From: Candidatus Brockarchaeota archaeon
GTDB taxonomy: Archaea > Thermoproteota > EX4484-205 > JAAOZP01
Reading direction: 5' to 3'
Assembly: GCA_017601225.1 (NCBI GenBank)
Contig: JAFNIX010000014.1
Span: forward strand, 1-52,095
DNA: 52,095 bases
Position numbers and translations under genes: made by a program. Of this stretch, positions 42,382-50,841 are shown one piece after another. The number at the start of each line of letters is the position of its first letter. Position 1 is the first letter of the stretch. The notes under the pieces are model-generated. The model was not told the origin of the DNA and ran no database searches. It was given only the letters and a program-made list of their open reading frames with translations.

Positions 42382-42390
42382 TAATATATA
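42382..42390 (+). promoter_or_regulatory. TATA-like box of the PRC-barrel/zinc-ribbon gene
   Basis: The sequence taatatata is a near-ideal TATA box centred 28 nt before the ATG at 42414; the transcript should be leaderless and strong. Confidence 0.6.
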
Positions 42391-42413
42391 CCTTGAAACT
42401 TCCTTAGACAGCA

Positions 42414-42800
42414 ATGAGTGGAAAAGGTATTCCTCAATCGAAACTGATAGGTATGCAGGTTTATGACCCTGATTGTCTCTTCATCGGAACGGTGAAGGAA
42501 ATAGGCATAGTTCCGGGCGAAGGAACCATAACGCTCTACATTTCTACAAAAGCAGGAAGCACGATTGAGGTGGAATGGGGCGATGTAAAGACCGTTGGAG
42601 ACATAATTCTGCTTTCTAAAAAAGTCGAGATACCTCAGCCCACTGTTGCTGCTGCACCGGCTGCACAACCAGCTCCAGCCGCAGCGGCTCCCGCGGCAGG
42701 CCAACCGCCAGCACCGCTATGCCCGAAATGCGGCAAGCCTGGAACATGGATACCGCAGTACAAGAGGTACTACTGTTACACATGTAAACAATACATCTAA
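42414..42800 (+). CDS. PRC-barrel protein with Ala/Pro linker and zinc ribbon
   Basis: This 128-residue protein has a PRC-barrel-like beta domain (residues 5-72, KLIGMQVYDPDCLFIGTVKEIGIV), a linker of about 27 residues rich in Ala, Pro and Gln, and a C-terminal zinc ribbon with CPKCG and CYTC knuckles (CPKCGKPGTWIPQYKRYYCYTC). PRC-barrel proteins occur widely in archaea, in RNA processing, cell division (CdpB type) and photosynthesis-like systems, so the exact role is open. Similar short proteins with this layout are seen in archaea, but I know no function. It stands alone with its own promoter. Confidence 0.78.
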   Translation: MSGKGIPQSKLIGMQVYDPDCLFIGTVKEIGIVPGEGTITLYISTKAGSTIEVEWGDVKTVGDIILLSKKVEIPQPTVAAAPAAQPAPAAAAPAAGQPPAPLCPKCGKPGTWIPQYKRYYCYTCKQYI

Positions 42801-42814
42801 ACAAATACCTCTGA

Positions 42815-42821
42815 CTTTTTT
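42815..42821 (+). terminator. T-tract after the PRC-barrel gene
   Basis: The stretch gacttttttat downstream of the stop at 42800 is a likely archaeal oligo-T terminator; it lies before the convergent M20 gene. Confidence 0.4.
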
Positions 42822-42872
42822 ATTCATGAAGAATCTTAGTCCACGTGCTCTTAAAGCTGTTAACAGTGTAAG

Positions 42873-44183
42873 TTACTTGAGCATGAACGATTCCACTACT
42901 TGCTTCAACACTCGGTAGCAGAACACTAGGTTCTCTATAGATATTCTTTCATTATCTCCATGTACCATTCTTGACCAATCATAATAGTTCCCCTCAACCA
43001 TTAAAGGCTGAAAGCCGTATGCAGGTATGCCCATCCTCCTGAAATATCGTGAATCTGTCCCGCCCGTCATCGTGGTTGGTTCAAGCCTAGCGCCAGGAAC
43101 CTGCTTTAAGAGAGTGCTCTCAATAGCCCTGTATAAAGGAGTGTCAACCGGAGAAACAGTTGGATCCGACTCCTGTATGAACTCCAACTCGTATTCAAGA
43201 CCTTGGAACAAATCCCCAATCATCCTTTTCACACGCTCCCCCGAGTATCCTGGGGGGACTCTGCAGTCCACGGTCAGCGTGCACTCGTATGGAACAACGT
43301 TCTCCTTGATGCCTCCCTGTATCATTGTAGGCGTCATCGTAACCCGAAGCATCGCTTTCGCAGACTCTCCCAGTCCTTTATCGGTTTCGGTTAACCTATC
43401 TAGGAGAATTTCAACATTGTCAATTTTAGCCTCTTCGTCGACGAGCCCCATCATTTTCAACAGGGATTCGACGTATCTCCAAGAGGGCTCAACCCTCTCG
43501 CTGGCTGCTTTGAATTCTGAAACCCTGTTTAGCAAGGGGCGCATCCTGTCTATAGCGTTCACCCCGAGCCCAGGTATGGAGCCGTGTGCAGGAGAGCCTT
43601 TTGTGCGAACACGATACCAAAAAACTCCTCTTTCAGCAGTCTGAATGCTGAAAATCCAACCCTTCTTGGCGAGTATTCCTTCCCCTCCGCCCTCGTTTAT
43701 AACATAGTCGGCAGTAATTTTATCCAGTGCTTTCTCCAACACGTGTTTTATCCCTGAGCCACCTTTCTCTTCATCGGCGGTTGCTAGAAGGATCAGGTCG
43801 CCCTTCAACTTTCTGTCAACCATTTCGCTGAAAACCATGGTTTCCACGGCAACCATGCTTTTCATGTCTAATGCTCCCCTTCCCCAAACATACCCGTCTT
43901 TAACAGCGCCGGAGAAAGGAGGAATCCTCCACCTAGCCGGGTCGGCGGGGACAACATCGGTATGTGAAAGCAGGAGTAAGGACGGTCCTTCACCGGAGCC
44001 CTTTATCCTCGAAACCAGGTTGCCTCTTCCCTTCTCAAACTCTAAGATTTCAGATTCAACACCTCTCTGTGAGAGCCAGTCTCTAAGGAAGCGGGCGGCA
44101 TTACTCTCATTCCCAGGCGGATTACTAGTGTCTATTTGCAGCAGGTTGGAAAGCAGTTTCACAAGCTCTTCCGCGCTGCTCAT
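42873..44183 (-). CDS. M20-family metallopeptidase/deacylase (ArgE/DapE-like)
   Basis: This 436-residue di-zinc enzyme has the family motifs LLLLSHTDVVPAD, GRGALDMKSM, ATADEEKGGSG, the Glu in VINEGGGEG, a dimerisation lid in the middle third, and the final ligand in WSRMVHGDNERI. Members remove acyl groups from amino acids (acetylornithine, succinyl-diaminopimelate) or cleave dipeptides. Length is larger than ArgE/DapE (about 380), closer to Gly-X carboxypeptidase-like members. No arginine or lysine biosynthesis gene lies next to it. The start is ATG 44183. Confidence 0.88.
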   Translation of the reverse strand: MSSAEELVKLLSNLLQIDTSNPPGNESNAARFLRDWLSQRGVESEILEFEKGRGNLVSRIKGSGEGPSLLLLSHTDVVPADPARWRIPPFSGAVKDGYVWGRGALDMKSMVAVETMVFSEMVDRKLKGDLILLATADEEKGGSGIKHVLEKALDKITADYVINEGGGEGILAKKGWIFSIQTAERGVFWYRVRTKGSPAHGSIPGLGVNAIDRMRPLLNRVSEFKAASERVEPSWRYVESLLKMMGLVDEEAKIDNVEILLDRLTETDKGLGESAKAMLRVTMTPTMIQGGIKENVVPYECTLTVDCRVPPGYSGERVKRMIGDLFQGLEYELEFIQESDPTVSPVDTPLYRAIESTLLKQVPGARLEPTTMTGGTDSRYFRRMGIPAYGFQPLMVEGNYYDWSRMVHGDNERISIENLVFCYRVLKQVVESFMLK

Positions 44184-44248
44184 GCGTTACCTTGCTGAAA
44201 CAGCATGGATAAAGCTTTCTATTCGAAGAGGAGCAAAGCCTTTCTCTA

Positions 44249-45160
44249 CTATGCAATCGATCTCTTAACTGCTTTTTCCGAGGTTTTAACGGTAATCCAG
44301 GATCCGATCAAGGTTAAGATGGAGAAGAAGATTTTATGGGGCTGCATTTCTTCATGGAACACTATGACCGACATCACGCCGGTGAAAACCGGTAGGAGGA
44401 TCTGAAGGTTTGCGGGCAGGGATGCGCCCAACCTCTGGATAGCGTAATAGTTCAGAAAGTTGGCTAAGCCTATTGCGAGAATACCTGAGACAATGAGCAG
44501 CAGGATCACAACCGGCTCTACTTTTAAGACCCCGTATATACCCCCAGTAAATGCTGAGAACGGTAGATACATTACTCCGGACAATAAGAATATGTTGGCA
44601 GTTGCTGAAAGCAGGTCTGAATTTCTGAGAAAAATCTTGATGGAAACGGTGTAAACCGCCCAGAGTATTGAGGCTGCTAATAAGAAGAAGACGCCGGCTA
44701 GAAACATTCCTCCCGGTTGGGAAAAATCTGAACCCGTTAGGACAACTCCTGAAACCCCTATGAAGGACAGTATGGTTCCAGCTGTGAAACCCTTTTTCGA
44801 AAGCGCCGCCTTCTCCTCTGGGAATAGGAAGAAGGAGAGTACGTCTACGAAGATGATGCTGAGGCGTGTTACTAACGTGGCTATTGTTGGCGTTGTAAAA
44901 GCTATCCCGTAGACCATGAATATTTGGAAGGCGAAGACAGTGACAATGGGGATTGAAAGAGCCTTAAACCTTCTTAAAGAGTTTAAATAATCATCTTTTT
45001 TAAAGAAAAATGATAAAAACAGTAGTGCTACGCCGGCTGAGACAAACCTGAAAAAGTTCTGCGTGTAATTGTCAAAAAACATGCTTAGATATGCCACGAA
45101 TATGTTTCCCAGGGCCCAGAAGAATACTGCGAATAGCTCCGCCACGACTGCGTTCCTCAT
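44249..45160 (-). CDS. EamA/DMT-superfamily transporter
   Basis: This 303-residue membrane protein has about ten hydrophobic helices in two EamA repeats, the first opening with VVAELFAVFFWALGNIFVAYL, the second with GGMFLAGVFFLLAASILWAVYTVSIK. The C-terminal LLPVFTGVMSVIVFHEEM is the standard EamA end. It probably exports a metabolite such as an amino acid, but the substrate is unknown. It lies between the M20 gene and the HDAC-like gene, all on the minus strand but with 65-67-nt gaps, so co-transcription is uncertain. Confidence 0.87.
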   Translation of the reverse strand: MRNAVVAELFAVFFWALGNIFVAYLSMFFDNYTQNFFRFVSAGVALLFLSFFFKKDDYLNSLRRFKALSIPIVTVFAFQIFMVYGIAFTTPTIATLVTRLSIIFVDVLSFFLFPEEKAALSKKGFTAGTILSFIGVSGVVLTGSDFSQPGGMFLAGVFFLLAASILWAVYTVSIKIFLRNSDLLSATANIFLLSGVMYLPFSAFTGGIYGVLKVEPVVILLLIVSGILAIGLANFLNYYAIQRLGASLPANLQILLPVFTGVMSVIVFHEEMQPHKIFFSILTLIGSWITVKTSEKAVKRSIA

Positions 45161-45227
45161 CCAGCCATCCCTAGCTATTAACGCGCATTTAACAGTTTAC
45201 GTTTCTTATGCAGTGTTTCTCAAACAG

Positions 45228-46193
45228 TTATTTTAAAAGGGCATTTACTATTTTAAGCCAGACTTCCGCAGTGTTACTTGGATTATATCCTCCGCCACCG
45301 AGCACGATTAAAGGACACGTGCCTGATTTACTGGATAAGTCTTTAAGAAAGGAAACGATTCTCAGGTGTGCCTGAGCGCTTAGCTTCAGATGTGTAATAG
45401 GGTCTCCTGCAATACTGTCGGCACCGGCTTGAAAAACCATTAATTCAAAAGAGGATTTAGACATAAACTGTTTAGCAATCTCCATCTTATCTTCAAAATC
45501 CCGGTCGGTCGCCCACGGTCTTAAAGGAATGTTCAGCTTAGTCCCCACGGCTTCCCCGGCACCCGTTTCTCCTTCGAAACCGGTTCCCGGGTAAAGATAC
45601 CTTCCGTTCTCATGGAAGTCAACGATGAAAAGGTTCGGATCATAATAGTAATCGTACATCACGCCGTCGCCATGGTGAGCATCCAAGTCAACGTACAGTA
45701 TTTTTCTAAGACCATATTTTCTCCTGGCTTTCTCGATTAAAACACCGACATCGTTGAAAACACAGAATCCGGCGGCCCTGCCACGCCTCGCGTGATGCAG
45801 CCCTCCCATCGGGTTCATAGAGTATGAGACCTCGCCCCTCATGACTGCGTCCAGCGCTTCAAGCGTGGAGCCGACTACAAGGGAAGCTGCCTCGAAAACA
45901 CCTGGGAAAGCAGGAGTATCGCCATGGTCAAGCAGACCCTTACCCTCCGCAGACATACGTTTCACGAATTCAATATACTTCTCGTCATGGTATAGGGCTA
46001 TCTCCTCTAGAGTTGCCATCCTAGGCTTAATCAGACTAACCCTGCTGTCTGAAACCAACCCTGATGACTCTACGGCTTTGAAAAAGGATTCAAGCCTAGC
46101 TGAATTCATCACATGGCTTGGCCCGAAATCATAGGATAGCAACTCCCTCCCGTAAACCAAGCCCAGGATCCTTCGCGACCCCATTGAAGCCAT
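45228..46193 (-). CDS. Histone deacetylase-like (AcuC/HDAC-family) amidohydrolase
   Basis: This 321-residue zinc amidohydrolase belongs to the arginase/deacetylase fold. Zinc and charge-relay motifs are visible: GGLHHARRGRAAGFCVFNDV, YVDLDAHHGDGV (D-x-H ligands), FQAGADSIAGDP and the tyrosine-bearing loop LGGGGYNPSN. Such proteins remove acetyl or other acyl groups from lysine side chains (as AcuC does on acetyl-CoA synthetase) or from polyamines. ATG 46193 and 46184 are both possible. It follows the GapN-like gene after 39 nt on the same strand, so the two may be one operon; deacetylation of a metabolic enzyme is a reasonable but unproved role. Confidence 0.9.
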   Translation of the reverse strand: MASMGSRRILGLVYGRELLSYDFGPSHVMNSARLESFFKAVESSGLVSDSRVSLIKPRMATLEEIALYHDEKYIEFVKRMSAEGKGLLDHGDTPAFPGVFEAASLVVGSTLEALDAVMRGEVSYSMNPMGGLHHARRGRAAGFCVFNDVGVLIEKARRKYGLRKILYVDLDAHHGDGVMYDYYYDPNLFIVDFHENGRYLYPGTGFEGETGAGEAVGTKLNIPLRPWATDRDFEDKMEIAKQFMSKSSFELMVFQAGADSIAGDPITHLKLSAQAHLRIVSFLKDLSSKSGTCPLIVLGGGGYNPSNTAEVWLKIVNALLK

Positions 46194-46232
46194 GTTTCTA
46201 AAGCCATTTTTCAGAATATTAAGTTTTAGAGG

Positions 46233-47759
46233 CTACCTTCCCTTCCAGAGCCCGGATGGCGCAAGGTTCACGGAAACCGTTTTTATAACCGTCAACTCAT
46301 CAATACTGTACCCGAGCCCCTCCCTCCCTATTCCTGAATCCTTAACACCTCCAAATGGAAAGTTTCCAACACCGTGTGCAGGAGCATCGTTAACGCTCAC
46401 AGTGCCGACTTGCAGAGTCTTAGCAACCCTCCACATGCTGTATAGTGAATTAGTGAAAACAGCTGAGTCTAAACCCAGGTTAGACCTGTTCGCAATCTCT
46501 ACCGCTTCATATTCGTCTCTAACCCTTATCACAGGCAGTACTGGGCCGAAAGTCTCCTCCCAGGCAATCCTGGCTTCGAGCGGCACACGGTCGAGAAGCG
46601 TAGGCTCATAGATCAAACCGTGGTTTTTCCCTCCCACTAGCAGGACGGCGTTCCTGCTGACAGCGTCTTCGACGAGGCTTGCAACATGGTTCAAAGCCCT
46701 CTCGTTTATTAAAGGCCCGACTTGAACACCCTCCTCCCAAGGATAGCCGAACGTGATGCTTCTAAACCTGTCCTCAAGCTTCGCGACAAGTTCGTCGGCA
46801 ACCTCCTTAACCACCAGCACCCGGCTTATAGCGTCGCATCTTTGACCGGAGTTTTTCACAACGCCTAACGTGATCTTCTCCGCAGCAAGGTCAAGGTCAG
46901 CATCCTTAAGAACTATTGCTGCAGCCTTCCCCCCGAGCTCCAGATGAAGCTTTTTCAAGCCTGCTTTAACAGGTATCTTGGATCCAACTTCCGTGCTTCC
47001 AGTGAAGCTTACAGCTCTCACCCTTGGGTCTGAAACAAAAGTGTCTCCAACCTCTCCCCCCGGCCCAGTTACAACGTTTAAAACACCGTCTGGAAGCCCA
47101 GCGGCCTGCAGTATCCTGGCCAAAATGAGCCCCATTATTGGAGTGTCGCTGGCTGGCTTATGAACCACGCAGTTACCGGAGGCAATTGCAGGAGCAATTT
47201 TCGCTATCGGTGAGAAAAGAGGGTAGTTGAACGGCGTGATGGCGGCAACAACCCCAACTGGTTCCCTTAGAACTATTGCAAACTTGTTCTTAGTGTCGTT
47301 CACCCAGTCACCCGGAATGTATTCCCCGTAGATTTTTCTCGCCTCCTCAAGCGTGAGCCTCAACCTCTCCCTAGCAGCGTTAACCTCCCCCTTCGCATAT
47401 GCCAAGGGTTTACCCGCCTCGGACACTAGAATATTGACCAAACAGTCCTCATATTTGGCGATTAAGCTTGACGCCTCCTCCAGTATCTCTATCCTGTCTA
47501 TTGCCGCCAGGTTCCTTATTTTACTTCTCGAAGAATCCGCCTCTGAAACTGCTTGGAGGGCATCATCCCTGCTTCCAAGCGGGGCCTCCGCCAGAACCCT
47601 CCTGGTTGAAGGCGATTTAACGCTGAAGTATTTTTCGTTTCTAGGCTTAACCCATCTCCCTCCTATGAAGAGCCTGAACCTCTTCAACCCATCTTCCTCA
47701 TCGTAAATATCTCTGAATTCTTCGGGAAGAGCTATTTCATCAAATCTTTCTGGAGCCAT
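46233..47759 (-). CDS. gapN: Non-phosphorylating glyceraldehyde-3-phosphate dehydrogenase (GapN-like aldehyde dehydrogenase)
   Basis: This 508-residue aldehyde dehydrogenase has the NAD(P) site AAITPFNYPLFSPIAKIAPAI, GSTEVGSKI, the general-base glutamate in LHLELGGKAAAI and the catalytic cysteine in NSGQRCDAISRVL. The last motif matches archaeal GapN enzymes, which oxidise glyceraldehyde-3-phosphate directly to 3-phosphoglycerate. That step suits the sugar metabolism in this window (class II aldolase, glycerate kinase). Other aldehydes remain possible. Start ATG 47759 has a TATA box at leaderless distance. Confidence 0.85.
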   Translation of the reverse strand: MAPERFDEIALPEEFRDIYDEEDGLKRFRLFIGGRWVKPRNEKYFSVKSPSTRRVLAEAPLGSRDDALQAVSEADSSRSKIRNLAAIDRIEILEEASSLIAKYEDCLVNILVSEAGKPLAYAKGEVNAARERLRLTLEEARKIYGEYIPGDWVNDTKNKFAIVLREPVGVVAAITPFNYPLFSPIAKIAPAIASGNCVVHKPASDTPIMGLILARILQAAGLPDGVLNVVTGPGGEVGDTFVSDPRVRAVSFTGSTEVGSKIPVKAGLKKLHLELGGKAAAIVLKDADLDLAAEKITLGVVKNSGQRCDAISRVLVVKEVADELVAKLEDRFRSITFGYPWEEGVQVGPLINERALNHVASLVEDAVSRNAVLLVGGKNHGLIYEPTLLDRVPLEARIAWEETFGPVLPVIRVRDEYEAVEIANRSNLGLDSAVFTNSLYSMWRVAKTLQVGTVSVNDAPAHGVGNFPFGGVKDSGIGREGLGYSIDELTVIKTVSVNLAPSGLWKGR

Positions 47760-47780
47760 GGGAAGCCGGCGCTATAACAA

Positions 47781-47790
47781 GTTTATAAGG
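47781..47790 (-). promoter_or_regulatory. TATA-like box of the gapN-like gene
   Basis: On the minus strand ccttataaac is centred 27 nt before the ATG at 47759, predicting a leaderless transcript. Confidence 0.6.
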
Positions 47791-47824
47791 TTTCCCCGTA
47801 ATTCTTAGGGGAGAGAGCGAAAAA

Positions 47825-47834
47825 GATATTTATC
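47825..47834 (+). promoter_or_regulatory. TATA-like box of the MDR dehydrogenase gene
   Basis: The sequence gatatttatc is centred 27 nt before the TTG at 47856, so a leaderless start at TTG is likely. Confidence 0.55.
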
Positions 47835-47855
47835 AGGGGAGCGGAGTAGACAGGG

Positions 47856-48854
47856 TTGAAGAACCCGACAGTGGTATTTCAGAAGCCTAAAAGCGTTGTT
47901 ATTGAAGACAGAGAGCTCCCACAGCTGAAGGGGGACGAGGTTCTCATAAGAACTAAGCGGAGCCTGATCAGCATAGGTACTGAGCTTACTATTTTAAGCG
48001 GCGAGTTTCCTCCCCAGTCGTACTGGGCTAACTATGGCAAATACCCTTTTATCCCAGGGTATAACAACATAGGAATGGTTATTGATGTTGGTCCTGATGC
48101 GGACCGGAGCCTAATTGGGAAAACCGTAGCCTCATACTCTCCCCACGCAATGTACGTTTCAGCATCGCAGAAGGATGTGATGCTAGTTCCCCAAAACGTT
48201 ACCGAGGATGAAGCATCCTTCTTCACAATAGCGGAGATCGTTATGAACGGTGTCAGAAGAAGCCAGCTTTCATTCGGTGAATCCGTCGTAATCTATGGTG
48301 CCGGGATACTCGGCCAGTTAACTGCGAGGATTTGCAAGATAGCTGGTGCAATGCCGGTTATCGTCGTCGACGTCTCCGATAATAGGCTTGAACACCTTCC
48401 AGATAACGTTGCCAAGATAAACCCGTTGAAGCAGAATGTTGTTTCGGAAGTTGAAAGACTGACGAAGGGAAGGATGGCGGATGTTGTCTTCGAGGTTACT
48501 GGAAATCAGAACCTGATCGTTGAAGAGCTTAAATGTCTAAGAAGACTTGGAAGGTTCGTCGTGTTAAGCAGTCCGAGAGGCCCAACGTATATCGATCTCC
48601 ACGATTATTGTAACGCCCCCAGCTTCACCATAATAGGTGCACACAACATGTCCCACCCGCCGGTTGAAACCCTGAACAACCCTTGGAGCCGGAGGCGTCA
48701 TGTTGAGCTTTTCTTCGACATGCTTCAAACCAGACAGCTGGATGTTTCTAGGCTCGTAACTCATAGGGTTTTTTTATACGATGCTCCAGAAACCTATAAA
48801 CGTCTTCTAGAGGATAGGGCGAGTGCACTCGGAACAATTATTATATGGGAGTAG
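47856..48854 (+). CDS. MDR-superfamily dehydrogenase lacking zinc cysteines
   Basis: This 332-residue protein has the medium-chain dehydrogenase/reductase layout: an N-terminal GroES-like domain and a Rossmann domain with VVIYGAGILGQLTARICKIAGA. The usual catalytic-zinc cysteine (CGICGTD) is replaced by LISIGTELTIL and the four-cysteine structural zinc loop is absent. This resembles the bacteriochlorophyllide/threonine-dehydrogenase-like subgroup that keeps the G-T-E motif. It probably reduces or oxidises a ketone or sugar without catalytic zinc. It is divergent from the gapN-like gene over 96 bp. Substrate unknown. Confidence 0.82.
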   Translation: MKNPTVVFQKPKSVVIEDRELPQLKGDEVLIRTKRSLISIGTELTILSGEFPPQSYWANYGKYPFIPGYNNIGMVIDVGPDADRSLIGKTVASYSPHAMYVSASQKDVMLVPQNVTEDEASFFTIAEIVMNGVRRSQLSFGESVVIYGAGILGQLTARICKIAGAMPVIVVDVSDNRLEHLPDNVAKINPLKQNVVSEVERLTKGRMADVVFEVTGNQNLIVEELKCLRRLGRFVVLSSPRGPTYIDLHDYCNAPSFTIIGAHNMSHPPVETLNNPWSRRRHVELFFDMLQTRQLDVSRLVTHRVFLYDAPETYKRLLEDRASALGTIIIWE

Positions 48855-48901
48855 GGATTGTCAAACCAGTCTGGAGAAAATTAATCCGGATAGTTTAAAA
48901 A

Positions 48902-48910
48902 CTTATAAAT
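48902..48910 (+). promoter_or_regulatory. TATA-like box of the cation exchanger gene
   Basis: The sequence cttataaat is centred about 27 nt before the ATG at 48933. Confidence 0.6.
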
Positions 48911-48932
48911 AGGGCTAAAAGACTCAGTAACC

Positions 48933-49934
48933 ATGCATGGATTAATAGAAAATCTGATAATAATGGTTTTTTCCTTGCTATTATTACTCATAAGCAGCGA
49001 TATAGCAATTAAATATATTGTCAAAATGTCTGAATTAACCGGTTTGGGAAAATCCCGAATAGGTTTTACGTTCGTGGCTGCAACCACTACGCTTCCCGAG
49101 CTAATGGTCGCTATCTTCTCAGGAATATCGGGAGAAGCGGCGATATCCGTCGGAAACGTTCTGGGTTCAAATGTTGCTAACGTCTGTCTAGTGATTGGTT
49201 TAGGGCTTATCCTTTACAATTTTAAAAAATCAAGAAAAGCTTCTGTTCCTGTTAAGCTTAAGTCTGATGAACTTGACGTATTATACTTCGGTATCTTTAC
49301 AGCTTCGATCATTCCAATTCTTTTGATAAGCTTTGTTCCTGCAAGCCGAATCGTTGGGCTGATACTCATAATCATTTATGTTTATCAGTCTTACAAAATA
49401 ATTTCCAAAAAAGAAATAGTTTTAGATAAATTATCGGATGAGAACGTAGTTAAGCGTAATATACAAGGGAAGAAGGTTTTAATAAATTCATTAATCTTGT
49501 CTCTCCTAGGCATTATCGGAGTTATAATAAGTGCAAGACTCATTGTTGATTCGACAGTGGAGATTTCTAACTTAATAGGAGTGCCGTCCTTCCTTATATC
49601 CGCGATTGTCATTGCGGTTGGGACTAGTTTTCCAGAGATTACACTCGGCATTCGCGCCATGTTGGAAGAGCATGGTGAACTCACAATCGGCAATATTATC
49701 GGGAGCTGTTTTACTAACATTACCCTCATACTCGGTGTGACGCTAGCGTTTTCTCCTGTAGCCCTCAATATTAGAGGGTTCACAGACATTATAGCTTTTT
49801 CACTACTTGCAAACATACTGTTATGGTACTTTTTGCATAGAGGAAGACTCGGTTGGAAAGAAGGTTTCTACCTAGTATTACTATATAGCCTATTCTTAGC
49901 GTCGATTATGGGATTACTTGTATTTCCAGAATGA
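48933..49934 (+). CDS. CaCA-superfamily Na+/Ca2+ (cation) exchanger
   Basis: This 333-residue integral membrane protein has about ten helices in two inverted repeats. The alpha-1 repeat is GFTFVAATTTLPELMVAI followed by GNVLGSNVANVCLVIGL, and alpha-2 is IVIAVGTSFPEITLGI followed by GNIIGSCFTNITLILGV. The conserved acidic residues of both (E in LPEL and FPEI) are in place. It exchanges Ca2+ or another cation against Na+ or H+. The codon use is more AT-rich than that of neighbours. It converges with the NikR-like gene 10 nt away. Confidence 0.9.
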   Translation: MHGLIENLIIMVFSLLLLLISSDIAIKYIVKMSELTGLGKSRIGFTFVAATTTLPELMVAIFSGISGEAAISVGNVLGSNVANVCLVIGLGLILYNFKKSRKASVPVKLKSDELDVLYFGIFTASIIPILLISFVPASRIVGLILIIIYVYQSYKIISKKEIVLDKLSDENVVKRNIQGKKVLINSLILSLLGIIGVIISARLIVDSTVEISNLIGVPSFLISAIVIAVGTSFPEITLGIRAMLEEHGELTIGNIIGSCFTNITLILGVTLAFSPVALNIRGFTDIIAFSLLANILLWYFLHRGRLGWKEGFYLVLLYSLFLASIMGLLVFPE

Positions 49935-49943
49935 TTGTTTCAA

Positions 49944-50342
49944 TCAAAGTTTAACCAACGATTCCCTTAGCATTAACACGCCTCTCCTACCTATAATGCT
50001 TTTCATAAGGTTGTAAACATCCTTAAATCTTCCTTTTACGAATATCGTTAACATGCACTTATGCTCGTCTAAATGAATGTGAAGATTTGAGATAATTATG
50101 TTGCTGAACCTATGCTGAACGTCTGTCAGCTTTTCCTCTAAACCGTGTTCATCATGGCTATAGACTATCATTAGGGAGCCTGAAACCATATCCCCCTCTT
50201 TATGCGGTATGCTCAGAAAATTCCTTATCGCTTGTTGAACAACCTTAGATCTGTCGGATTTAATCGAATCCACAAACCTGTCCAGTGCCTTAACCAGGTC
50301 GCTGGGCAAAGAGACTGATGTCCTAACAATCCTGCCCCTCAT
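49944..50342 (-). CDS. nikR: NikR-like nickel-responsive regulator (ribbon-helix-helix)
   Basis: This 132-residue protein has an N-terminal ribbon-helix-helix DNA-binding domain (VRTSVSLPSDLVKALDRFVDS) and a C-terminal ACT-like metal-binding domain. Metal-site residues are visible in LHIHLDEHKCML (H-x-H and C), as in NikR, which represses nickel uptake genes when nickel is bound. The frame opens further to 50375, but ATG 50342 was chosen: it is behind ggtggg and about 26 nt downstream of a TATA box. A Ni target operon is not in the window, so the regulated genes are unknown. Confidence 0.9.
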   Translation of the reverse strand: MRGRIVRTSVSLPSDLVKALDRFVDSIKSDRSKVVQQAIRNFLSIPHKEGDMVSGSLMIVYSHDEHGLEEKLTDVQHRFSNIIISNLHIHLDEHKCMLTIFVKGRFKDVYNLMKSIIGRRGVLMLRESLVKL

Positions 50343-50363
50343 AGTTAAACCCACCTGGATGAA

Positions 50364-50372
50364 TATTATAAA
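50364..50372 (-). promoter_or_regulatory. TATA-like box of the nikR-like gene
   Basis: On the minus strand tttataata lies 26 nt before the ATG at 50342 and fixes that start. Confidence 0.55.
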
Positions 50373-50403
50373 CATTTTAGCCGATGTTGCAAAACCTGTA
50401 TTT

Positions 50404-50841
50404 TCATAATAAATTTTTAACCATAATCAATGCATCGCTTCCATCCGAATAATATTTCCTCCTAATCCCGACAGTCTGGTAACCCAAAGACTCGTAGAGC
50501 CGAATAGCCGCATCATTATCAACACCCACCTCTAAACGAACAGTTTTAACACGGTCTTCCCTAAACCTTAATTCAAGCTCGAGCATCAAACTTCTGCCAA
50601 TTCCTCTTCTCCTTGACCTTGGTTCAACAGCTATAGAGACGACTTGTCCAGAGTCTTTTCCAACGAGCCTTCCACACACATAGCCTGAAATCCTCCCTTT
50701 GTATTCTGCTATCAAAAAATACTTCGGGCAGCGTCTCAAGAGTTCTTCAAAAACCTCGGAAGGATAAGGACACCTGGGAAAGGAGGCTTTTTCAATCCTC
50801 ATTATCGTCTCCAAATCACTTTCTTTAGCCGCCCTTACCAT
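50404..50841 (-). CDS. rimI: RimI-like ribosomal-protein/N-terminal acetyltransferase
   Basis: This 145-residue GNAT protein has the pattern of archaeal Ard1/RimI N-terminal acetyltransferases: VRAAKESDLETIMRIEKASFPRCPYP, the strand VVSIAVEPRSRRRGIGRSLMLELE with the acetyl-CoA loop RRRGIG, and the C-terminal LEVGVDNDAAIRLYESLGYQ. It would acetylate protein N-termini. The frame also opens at 50859, but the family starts at ATG 50841. Confidence 0.92.
   Translation of the reverse strand: MVRAAKESDLETIMRIEKASFPRCPYPSEVFEELLRRCPKYFLIAEYKGRISGYVCGRLVGKDSGQVVSIAVEPRSRRRGIGRSLMLELELRFREDRVKTVRLEVGVDNDAAIRLYESLGYQTVGIRRKYYSDGSDALIMVKNLL

Noticed and set aside
43027..43644. Plus-strand open frame of 205 codons
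   Set aside because: It is antisense to the M20 peptidase, which has clear motifs.
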